From contig JARRRL010000150.1 in the NCBI GenBank assembly GCA_037380725.1, positions 1-6,340 on the forward strand: DNA of 6,340 nt. Reading direction: 5' to 3'. The DNA is from JARRRL01 sp037380725. Its GTDB lineage: Bacteria > Pseudomonadota > Gammaproteobacteria > Pseudomonadales > JANQJO01. Both the position numbers and the translations under genes were made by a program. The notes beneath the pieces were generated by a model. It was not told the origin of the DNA and searched no databases. It worked only from the letters and a program-made list of their open reading frames with translations. Positions 1 through 5,004 of the stretch are shown here, in pieces; position 1 is the stretch's first letter; every line of letters begins with the position of its first letter.

Positions 1-20
1 AGAGCGGGGCTCGTATTTCG

Positions 21-1403
21 ATGGGAGTTTTTGATGAAGCTCAGGAGGCGCGTTTAAAAGTTCGCGTTCAACTTAAGGATCATAGAAAATGTTTAACGGT
101 GGAGCACAACGGTAATAAGCAAGAGCTTATCGTCCCTACAAAAAGCGATTCCGTTTTCGAAAAGTATCAAGGTAAAGTAACGGAGATAGAGTTACAGTTT
201 AATAAGACGGATGGGGGCAGCGGTGACGTTCAGTGGAGCTTAAAGGAGAGACCGAACAATTCTGAGGGAGCTGTAGGGGAAGCTACTAATAATAGATCGT
301 GTATCAAGGCTGAAAAAGCTAAAGAGCTTATACAAAAAATTGTTGGAGGAGGGGTAAGTTGCCCTCCATTTGAAAATAATTTTTTCACTTGTGATGAAGT
401 TCCTGTGGAAAAGATAGATGATATCGCGAAGAGTTTCAACAAAAAATACCCTTTGGATGAATGGAATAAATTGGGTAAGTGGAAGAAATCTTTATATGAA
501 GATTTAGAAAGAATAGCAGAAAATGAAGGATCTTTGGAGGGTCTTAACCTTATTAAAGTGAAGCCTGGTTCGTTGAATAAATTGAAATCGTCAATACCAG
601 AGTTCAAGGGTTGCAAGACTGAATTTGTTTACAATAAAGGAGCGTATTTTTCAGGCGACAGTGATTCTTCAAATCATTATAAAGTTTATGTAGATTTTGC
701 TAATAAGCACTTGGGTGGTGGGTGGAAAAGTGATAAATGTTTTGCTCAAGAAGAGTGGGCTTTTTTGGAAAATGAGGGTCTGGCGAGTGTTGCAAAATAT
801 TGCGAGGAAAGAGGAATATATTTGCGTCCTGTGACGGATTCTGAGCCAGCTGTTAATAAAGAACATAATCCTAATCCTCTGCTTATTGAGGGGGCGAGGC
901 GAATAGCTAGTTTTAATAAAGAGACTAAGATGTTAACGCCAATCAACTCTAAAGAGACAGTCAATTGGCTCGCGATGGCTGCACCAGATTTGAGAGATAT
1001 AGGCTTGGTTGATGTTCACGACCCTCTCTGTGATATGATATGGCATGCATATGTATCATTCAGTTTGACAAAAGCTAGAGCGAAAGACGAAGGGAAGCCT
1101 TTGGAAATTAATACCGGTCGCTGGGGGGCTGGTGTCTTTGGGAATGATGTTCGTGTGAGCGTGGCTGCGCAAGTAGTTGCCGCTAATCTCGCGGGTGTGG
1201 ATCGTCTTAATTTTTGGGATTATAATCCTGATGAGATTGGCAAAGGTATTGATATAAAAGCACTTGCTGAATCAGTGATGGAGCAAATGAGTGTTACGGG
1301 GGGCGACGATTCGGGTGATAGTTCTTTAGGGAGTCAGCCTATTTATAGAGTAATAGGCAAATTGGCTACTGGCATAACAACTAAAGTATTTAAAGATGAA
1401 TAA
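21..1403 (+). CDS. PARG-like macrodomain protein (putative poly(ADP-ribose)/ADP-ribosyl glycohydrolase)
   Basis: Residues about 205-425 resemble the catalytic macrodomain of poly(ADP-ribose) glycohydrolase, which cuts ribose-ribose bonds and releases ADP-ribose. Visible signatures are VDFANKHLGGG (224-234), then eight residues and QEE (243-245), giving the family pattern GGG-X6-8-QEE with Glu245 in the expected catalytic position. NTGRWGAGVFGND (364-376) matches the conserved 'TGNWGCGAFGGD' segment, followed by the helix VAAQVVAANLAGVDRLNFW (381-399). The first 200 residues are not recognised; residues 10-78 look beta-strand-rich and 145-190 are charged and helical. Residues 425-437 form an acidic Ser/Asp/Gly linker before a short tail. 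No signal peptide or membrane segment is evident. The ATG at 21 lacks a clear Shine-Dalgarno, and the frame is open upstream to base 3, so the real start may lie outside the window. All key motif residues are intact, so an active enzyme is likely. Whether it acts on the cell's own proteins, phage or a eukaryotic host cannot be told. Confidence 0.8.
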   Translation: MGVFDEAQEARLKVRVQLKDHRKCLTVEHNGNKQELIVPTKSDSVFEKYQGKVTEIELQFNKTDGGSGDVQWSLKERPNNSEGAVGEATNNRSCIKAEKAKELIQKIVGGGVSCPPFENNFFTCDEVPVEKIDDIAKSFNKKYPLDEWNKLGKWKKSLYEDLERIAENEGSLEGLNLIKVKPGSLNKLKSSIPEFKGCKTEFVYNKGAYFSGDSDSSNHYKVYVDFANKHLGGGWKSDKCFAQEEWAFLENEGLASVAKYCEERGIYLRPVTDSEPAVNKEHNPNPLLIEGARRIASFNKETKMLTPINSKETVNWLAMAAPDLRDIGLVDVHDPLCDMIWHAYVSFSLTKARAKDEGKPLEINTGRWGAGVFGNDVRVSVAAQVVAANLAGVDRLNFWDYNPDEIGKGIDIKALAESVMEQMSVTGGDDSGDSSLGSQPIYRVIGKLATGITTKVFKDE

Positions 1404-1465
1404 TTGCAGTATTCGCCAAAACAGATAATTAAACTACATATCAAGTAAGGGAATCTGTAAGCAAA

Positions 1466-1809
1466 GTGGTAACGGATAGTGCTTATGAAAGTTTTGATAC
1501 ATTGAAGCAATCGTGGTGCCTCCACGCACTGATGCTGTTGTGCGTGAGCATGGCAACAAAAATAAAAAACCGATTGCGCGTGATAAAGTTGTACAAGCAA
1601 TACAAGAGACGACACGGGAAAAATGGAAGCAAGAAAAAGGTTATCACGTCAGAAGCTTGGTAGAGACAGCAATGTACAGATTTAAAACAATTATTGGAGG
1701 CAAGTTATTGGCTCGAACATTGGATTCCCAGATTGTAGAAATAATTGAGAAATGTTCCATGCTCAATATACTGACAAGCCTTGGGATCCCGGTGAGCGTA
1801 ATGCTTTAA
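1466..1809 (+). pseudogene. IS5-family transposase, C-terminal remnant (frameshifted)
   Basis: Two overlapping frames together read as the end of an IS5-family DDE transposase. The first frame (1466 to about 1507) gives VTDSAYESFDTLK, corresponding to the 'DGAYDS' region that holds the second catalytic Asp. The second frame (about 1504-1809) gives AIVVPPR, then HGNKNKKPIARDKVVQAI, and then GYHVRSLVETAMYRFKTI, which contains the third acidic residue (Glu of SLVET) and the usual downstream basic residue. The tail LNILTSLGIPVSVML is typical of these enzymes. The frame change near 1500-1510 is probably a small deletion removing several codons plus a shift, because the spacing between the two blocks is shorter than normal. 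About two thirds of the usual N-terminal sequence is absent, so the product cannot be active. Confidence 0.85.
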
Positions 1810-1826
1810 TCACGTGCAACAAGGCC
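1466..1826 (+). mobile_element. Truncated IS5-family insertion sequence, right end
   Basis: The transposase remnant is followed 17 bases after its stop codon by TGCAACAAGGCC (1815-1826). Read from the outside inward this is GGCCTTGTTGCA, which resembles the terminal inverted repeats of several IS5-family elements. This suggests the right tip of the element is at about 1826. No matching left end is visible between 1404 and 1466 or in the gene before it, so the left part was lost. The exact boundary is inferred from this short motif and from the usual stop-to-end distance. Confidence 0.6.
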
Positions 1827-1869
1827 ACTTTCGATTGAGAATCGTCGTAGCTTCACATAGGTGATTAAA
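1805..1869. repeat. 9-bp perfect inverted repeat around the IS right end
   Basis: TTTAATCAC (1805-1813) is perfectly complementary to GTGATTAAA (1861-1869), with 47 bases between. Inside the loop there is a smaller hairpin, CGATT-GAG-AATCG. The left arm contains the transposase stop codon and so lies inside the insertion sequence, while the right arm lies outside it. No T-run follows, so it is not a standard terminator. It may be chance in AT-rich DNA. Confidence 0.4.
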
Positions 1870-2400
1870 AATCAAATGGTTATCGTTTTTCTGTAATGCA
1901 TTGATTTAATTGAAAGTTGATGCTTTCTGTGTGCTATGTGGAAATATGTTGTGATAATGTAAACAGTTGTGCTCGCCCTGCCTACGGCATACACTCATCG
2001 CCAACGCAATAACCCAACCGTTGGCTGTGATCATTAATAGTCTTGCACTGCAACTGGACCACAAAACACTTTGCATCAGCGCTCTACTACTTCTTTCATA
2101 CTCCAATGTTGAGTGGCGCGATCATCCACGCACAATACAAGATGGTTATGATAACTGTCTGAATTTTTTTCAACCTTAAGAAAGCAAATGAAAAGCATGA
2201 GTTGCTTGTGCTGAGGCTGCTTGTGGTGGGCAGAGCTCGAAGGTAGGTGCTATAGACTTAGTGGGCTTAAGCCATAAGTGGTGATTATAAAACGGTCTGA
2301 GCGTAGCTTTACTTCAGTTTGTTCGTATTCTAGTCTCGCAAGTAAGTGGGACGGATTCTGTTCACGCGTGCGTAATTAGCGAATAACGATCTCACGAGCA
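1827..2400. other. Non-coding stretch, no recognisable gene
   Basis: I find no convincing gene, RNA gene or mobile-element remnant here. Frames of about 66-70 codons exist on both strands (1906-2106 minus, 1967-2179 plus), but they overlap each other, lack a ribosome binding site and resemble nothing I know. Small inverted repeats occur, including CCAAC-C-GTTGG (2014-2024). The piece GTGGGACGGATTCTGTTCAC at about 2347-2366 is mildly reminiscent of the 'GGGACGGATTTATTT' ends that flank IS200-like elements in gammaproteobacteria, but the match is too weak to call. The region is best read as decayed DNA between the IS remnant and the nuclease promoter. Confidence 0.5.
2256..2279. repeat. Imperfect hairpin ACTTA...TAAGT
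   Basis: The segment folds as ACTTA-(G)-TGG-(G)-CTT paired with AAG-CCA-TAAGT, an 11-bp stem interrupted by two single-base bulges and centred on CTTAAG. It has no T-run after it, so it is not a classical terminator. It is the only clear secondary structure in the 2100-2400 interval and has no assigned role. Confidence 0.35.
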
Positions 2401-2427
2401 TTTAAATGATATAATGGAATTATCATT
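2401..2427 (+). promoter_or_regulatory. Extended -10 promoter with overlapping inverted repeat, upstream of the nuclease gene
   Basis: TATAAT at 2410-2415 is a perfect -10 box, and TG at 2407-2408 with one base between gives a perfect extended -10 (TGnTATAAT). No good -35 box is found at 16-18 bp spacing, which is common for extended -10 promoters. AATGATA (2405-2411) and TATCATT (2421-2427) form a perfect 7-bp inverted repeat with a 9-base centre. This repeat covers the -10 and the expected start point, an ideal place for a repressor. The predicted leader to the GTG at 2470 is about 48 bases. Confidence 0.65.
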
Positions 2428-2458
2428 AAATAAATACCAGTCAAATTTTTGTATTTTT

Positions 2459-2465
2459 GGGAGAG
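2459..2465 (+). promoter_or_regulatory. Ribosome binding site GGGAGAG for the nuclease gene
   Basis: GGGAGAG lies just before the GTG at 2470, with six bases between GGGAG and the start codon. This supports GTG 2470 over the in-frame TTG at 2449, which has only AT-rich sequence before it. Confidence 0.65.
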
Positions 2466-2469
2466 CGCA

Positions 2470-3606
2470 GTGGACCTTATTGATCGAATCAAAGACCTTG
2501 CTTCAAAAATTCCTAAGCAGATAGAATATATACAGACGGAAGAGGCAACAAAAAATGCTTTTATTATGCCTTTTATAAGTGCTCTTGGTTATGATGTGTT
2601 TAATCCAATTGAAGTGATACCAGAGTTTACTGCAGACCTTGGGACAAAAAAAGGAGAAAAAGTAGATTATGCGATAAAAAAAGATAATGATATTATCATT
2701 CTTATGGAGTGTAAATGGTCAGGGGTGGATTTGCACCAGGAGCATGCATCTCAGCTGTATCGGTATTTCTCAGCAACTGATGCGCGCTTTGCCATTCTCA
2801 CAAATGGCATTGACTATGAATTCTATTCGGATATTGATGAGCCTAACAAGATGGATTCAAAACCATTTTTTACATTCAATATTCTTGGCTTTCAGGATCA
2901 TCAGGTGAATGAATTAAAAAAATTTACAAAGTCATCATTTTCACTGGAGGACATACTTACGACTGCAAGTACGCTGAAATATACAGGAGCAATTAAGAAG
3001 ATTCTTGATGAGGAGCTATCTTCTCCCTCGGAAGCTTTCGTCCGCTTTTTTGCGTCGCAGATATTTGATGGTCGTCTAACTAAATCAGTTATCGAGCAGT
3101 TTACGGCGATTGTAAAGGAAGCCAGAAAACAGTTTGTTAATGAAAGGATAAATGAAAGACTTGAGTCAGCTTTATCAGCAAATGATTCCTCAAAAGTAGA
3201 GGAGCTTGAAGAGGAAATGGATGAGCTGGTTGAAAATGATGGTATTGTCACGACTGAGGAAGAGATTGAAGGGTATCATATTGTAAAATCAGTTCTTCGT
3301 CAAACTGTGGATGCTTCAAGGATAACAATACGGGATACGAAAAGTTATTGCGGGATATTGCTTGATAATACAAATAGGAAACCTCTTTGCCGTTTGCATT
3401 TTAATACTGCACAGAAGTACATTGGGCTTTTCTCTCAGAAGAATGAAGATCGAGTGCCAATAGAATCAGTGGATGATATATATAAGTATTCAGAGCAGAT
3501 CAAAGCAACTTTGCTTGAGTATGAAGGAGAAAAAGATACTACAAAAAACGTAGTGGCTATAGGGTTAGTGGCTACCTCACCAATGAGCCAGTCTGTAAAT
3601 TCTTAA
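2470..3606 (+). CDS. Solitary HsdR N-terminal-type nuclease (PD-(D/E)xK, COG4748-like)
   Basis: About 378 residues from the GTG start; product begins (V)DLIDRIKDLASKIPKQIEYI. The first 140 residues match the N-terminal nuclease domain of type I restriction subunit HsdR (HSDR_N_2 type). EEATKNAFIMPFISALGYDVF (24-44) leads to EVIPEF (48-53), KVDYAI (64-69, Asp66) and MECKW (79-83, Glu80 and Lys82), the PD-(D/E)xK site. QLYRY (95-99) matches the Q-x3-Y motif of HsdR nucleases. Residues about 216-258 are very charged and probably a coiled coil. The C-terminal part CRLHFNTAQKYIGLF (307-321) with a following DDIYKYSEQIKATL resembles the conserved end of stand-alone proteins in this family. There is no helicase/ATPase domain, and no HsdM or HsdS neighbour. 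Length fits the stand-alone family, so it is not a broken HsdR. Its biological role is not established; defence against foreign DNA is an inference. The last 25 residues look less conserved. The gene ends 24 bases before the formate dehydrogenase remnant. Confidence 0.8.
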   Translation: MDLIDRIKDLASKIPKQIEYIQTEEATKNAFIMPFISALGYDVFNPIEVIPEFTADLGTKKGEKVDYAIKKDNDIIILMECKWSGVDLHQEHASQLYRYFSATDARFAILTNGIDYEFYSDIDEPNKMDSKPFFTFNILGFQDHQVNELKKFTKSSFSLEDILTTASTLKYTGAIKKILDEELSSPSEAFVRFFASQIFDGRLTKSVIEQFTAIVKEARKQFVNERINERLESALSANDSSKVEELEEEMDELVENDGIVTTEEEIEGYHIVKSVLRQTVDASRITIRDTKSYCGILLDNTNRKPLCRLHFNTAQKYIGLFSQKNEDRVPIESVDDIYKYSEQIKATLLEYEGEKDTTKNVVAIGLVATSPMSQSVNS

Positions 3607-3629
3607 TGACAATAATGGGCTATGGTCCC

Positions 3630-3881
3630 TACGATCAGGAAGCCATGTCTGTCGGCACAGTGGCAGCGGGTCGTATCGGTCTGCGGGTACTGCGTTTGTG
3701 CCAGCCATTCGGCACCAAGTTGCACTACATGGATCGCCACTGTCTACCTGAATCCGTTGAGAAAGAACTAATCTGACTTACCACTCCGATCTGAAAACCA
3801 TGGCCGGAGTCTGTGATGTGGTGACGCTGCAATGCCACTGGCGGCTCTAGCGAAGCAGCTAAATACGACAAGAAAGCCTAA
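3630..3881 (+). pseudogene. fdh: NAD-dependent formate dehydrogenase, collapsed remnant
   Basis: Three pieces of one gene are readable. From 3630 the frame gives YDQEAMSVGTVAAGRIG, the NAD-binding glycine-rich loop of bacterial NAD-dependent formate dehydrogenase, then LHYMDRHCLPESVEKEL with the NAD-selective Asp-Arg pair. At 3770-3773 one A is missing; restoring it turns the TGA stop at 3774 into ELNLT and the frame continues as TYHSDLKTMAGVCDVVTLQC to about 3835. The third piece, in the original frame from 3831, is NATGGSSEAAKYDKKA and a stop at 3879, which matches the C-terminus of the same enzyme. An internal segment of roughly 125 residues holding the catalytic Arg and His is therefore gone, as are about 185 N-terminal residues. 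The enzyme oxidises formate to CO2; this copy cannot. An ATG at 3606 opens the first frame but gives only a short peptide with no upstream part of the gene. Confidence 0.88.
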
Positions 3882-3934
3882 AAACTGACCTGAAACCCAG
3901 GCTTCAGTAACACATTAGCCGTTGCATCTGAGCG

Positions 3935-3963
3935 TTGCTAATAAATAGACCTTGGTCTATAAA
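3935..3963 (+). promoter_or_regulatory. Promoter with palindromic operator between -35 and -10
   Basis: TTGCTA (3935-3940, four of six to TTGACA) and TATAAA (3958-3963, five of six to TATAAT) are 17 bp apart. Between them, ATAGACC-TT-GGTCTAT (3945-3960) is a palindrome with perfect 7-bp arms, overlapping the -10. This is the layout of a repressor-controlled promoter. Palindromes of the TAGACC/GGTCTA kind are, as I recall, bound by TetR-family regulators such as NemR; that is only a suggestion. No gene starts soon after it: the next start codon with a ribosome binding site is at 4435, about 470 bases away. It may be the surviving control region of a deleted gene. Confidence 0.5.
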
Positions 3964-4420
3964 TCGTTGCTCATGTGTTTCCCCTTTTCGCTTTATCCTG
4001 CGTCATAACTGTCGCTTTCTTCATAAATAATGGAATTAAATTGCCCTTCGCTGCGTACGCTCATGAGGGGTAGGGGGAATCGGGATTGGCTCTGTTTATG
4101 ATGTCCTGCCAAGGATGCGAATGTTAGGTGTAAATATTTTTTTAGTTCTGCCACCGACAAGTTTTTTGTGTTGATGATCGCTCATGATATACCATGCTCC
4201 AAAAAACCAGAAAGCCTAGCATTCTTATTGAATTGTATCAGTTCATCCATCCATTGCGGTTTCGGGATTATCTAGAAGAGCGATATTTTAACACAATTAA
4301 GTTGATGGGTTGAGTGAGTTTATTTCATTCGCTTTCCTTCTTAAGCTGGATGGGCTAGGATAGGGACCCTTATTGCGTATTATGCGTGCGTAAGGAAAAT
4401 TACTGCTTAATTTTTAATTT
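3964..4420. other. Non-coding stretch, no recognisable gene
   Basis: No frame on either strand shows family resemblance. The best short candidate is a basic 29-codon minus-strand frame (4096-4185) with a poorly spaced GGAG, which I do not accept. GCGTACGC near 4054-4061 and AGGGACCCT near 4363-4371 are small palindromes. TATTAT at 4378-4383 could be a -10 box for the gene at 4435, but no acceptable -35 lies at the right distance, so the promoter of that gene is not defined. Confidence 0.45.
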
Positions 4421-4434
4421 ATGGAGATACGAAA

Positions 4435-4815
4435 ATGTTCGGCGCTCTTAGCCCCCGTTTCTTGACTGCGACACCCACTTACAGCACGCCTGCTACTGTA
4501 GCGAATGAAGTGCTTCTTTCCGTAAGCGGAAAACGTCCTTCCTCTTCACCTTCCATGAGAGAAAGTAGAGCAGACAATATCCACCTCGGTAAAATAACCT
4601 CTTTAACCAAAAACTCCAAATCAAAAACCTTAGCTGGTCTGCTTGCTGGAGCTGGGGCCGGAGCCGGGGTCGCCGCTTATGTGATACAACACATGGATAA
4701 AGCTAAGAAACCGGTGTTCGCTGGTTCGCTTCCTCCCGGCCCTCCACACGCAGAGATCCCTGTGCTGCTTCAAGCAGAATTGGACAGAAGAAGTTCAACT
4801 TCAAACGACAAATAG
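4435..4815 (+). CDS. Hypothetical small protein with one Ala/Gly-rich membrane-like segment
   Basis: 126 residues, family not recognised. The start is well supported: GGAG at 4423-4426 sits eight bases before ATG 4435. Residues 1-62 are Ser/Thr/Pro-rich and basic, predicted mostly disordered. KSKTLAGLLAGAGAGAGVAA (62-81) and the next residues YVI form one hydrophobic Ala/Gly-rich stretch of about 20 residues with basic residues before it, compatible with a single membrane helix or a small-residue packing helix. The tail (86-126) is charged and contains SLPPGPPHAEIP, a proline-rich turn. The hydrophobic stretch is too far from the N-terminus to be an ordinary signal peptide. It is a single gene: the next plus-strand gene starts 190 bases later and an antisense gene fragment lies between. 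It could be a lineage-specific secreted or membrane protein, but nothing here shows a function. Confidence 0.6.
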   Translation: MFGALSPRFLTATPTYSTPATVANEVLLSVSGKRPSSSPSMRESRADNIHLGKITSLTKNSKSKTLAGLLAGAGAGAGVAAYVIQHMDKAKKPVFAGSLPPGPPHAEIPVLLQAELDRRSSTSNDK

Positions 4816-4837
4816 CGAACGGCAGGAAGCGTGTTGA

Positions 4838-4969
4838 TTAAATACACTCTTTCTCCGTGATCCAAGCATCGATCAGTGCTCGGCTCGTCACATCGAACAC
4901 AGGATTGTAGACTGGCGAGCCGAGATTGCCGATCGATGTTTCAGCTTCGATCTTCGATACTTCGAATTC
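4838..4969 (-). pseudogene. C-terminal fragment of MtnA/eIF2B-like sugar-phosphate isomerase
   Basis: The minus strand from 4969 to the stop at 4838-4840 encodes 43 residues. They begin EFEVSKIEAETSIGNLGSPV and finish YNPVFDVTSRALIDAWITEK, then ECI. The end closely resembles the highly conserved tail '(Y/F)NPAFDVTP..LI.AIITEKG' of S-methyl-5-thioribose-1-phosphate isomerase and related eIF2B-type ribose-phosphate isomerases, enzymes of methionine salvage or pentose-phosphate recycling. The frame upstream (4970-5004) loses resemblance and then runs into the oppositely oriented nadM gene, so at least 280 residues of a normal protein are missing. It has no start codon or ribosome binding site and should be silent. 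I cannot decide between MtnA and the ribose-1,5-bisphosphate isomerase branch from the tail alone. Confidence 0.6.
4864..4941. repeat. Strong nested inverted repeat (about 20 bp of stem)
   Basis: An inner perfect 9-bp pair, CTCGGCTCG (4879-4887) with CGAGCCGAG (4916-4924), is enclosed by an outer pair, AAGCATCGATC (4864-4874) with GATCGATGTTT (4931-4941), which has 10 of 11 Watson-Crick pairs and one G-T. A 4-by-6 internal loop separates the two stems and a 28-base loop closes the inner one. No T-run follows on either strand, so it is not a typical terminator. It lies wholly inside the isomerase fragment. Its length and GC content make it much stronger than other hairpins in the window. Confidence 0.6.
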
Positions 4970-4989
4970 AGTAAGGGAACGACAACAGC

Positions 4990-4995
4990 AAGGGG
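4990..4995 (+). promoter_or_regulatory. Ribosome binding site AAGGGG for nadM
   Basis: AAGGGG ends nine bases before the GTG at 5005. The spacing is slightly long. It supports GTG as the start, since the conserved nucleotidyltransferase strand DFLVFIGRFQPFH begins only eight residues into the protein and no ATG lies in a better place. Confidence 0.5.
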
Positions 4996-5004
4996 TTTGC
5001 TGGC

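Noticed and set aside
230..616. Minus-strand frame of 128 codons inside the PARG-like gene
   Set aside because: It lies wholly opposite a gene with clear family motifs, has a low-complexity composition and resembles no protein.
1343..1615. Minus-strand frame of 90 codons across the PARG gene end and the IS remnant
   Set aside because: It spans two unrelated sequence blocks and is antisense to recognisable transposase sequence.
1967..2179. Plus-strand frame of 70 codons (ANAITQPLAVIINSLALQL)
   Set aside because: The short segment slightly recalls a histidine-kinase 'NQPLA' motif, but nothing around it fits, there is no ribosome binding site, and a minus-strand frame overlaps it.
2449..2469. 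TTG at 2449 as start of the nuclease
   Set aside because: No Shine-Dalgarno stands before it. GTG 2470 has GGGAG at six bases and begins exactly where family resemblance begins.
2901..3251. Minus-strand serine-rich frame of 116 codons inside the nuclease gene
   Set aside because: It is a shadow of the charged coiled-coil region, with runs of serine from antisense acidic codons.
4096..4185. Basic 29-codon minus-strand frame beginning MSDHQHKKLVGG
   Set aside because: GGAG is 11 bases from the ATG, which is too far, and the peptide resembles nothing. Not enough to call a gene.
2364..4393. GCGTGCGTAA present both near 2367 and near 4383
   Set aside because: Shared 10-mers are expected by chance many times in a window of this size, and the flanks do not match.
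4816..5004. Possible integron attC-like site after the 126-residue gene
   Set aside because: The inverted repeat is strong, but the GTTRRRY/RYYYAAC core sites are not in the right places, and the sequence is explained as part of an isomerase gene fragment.
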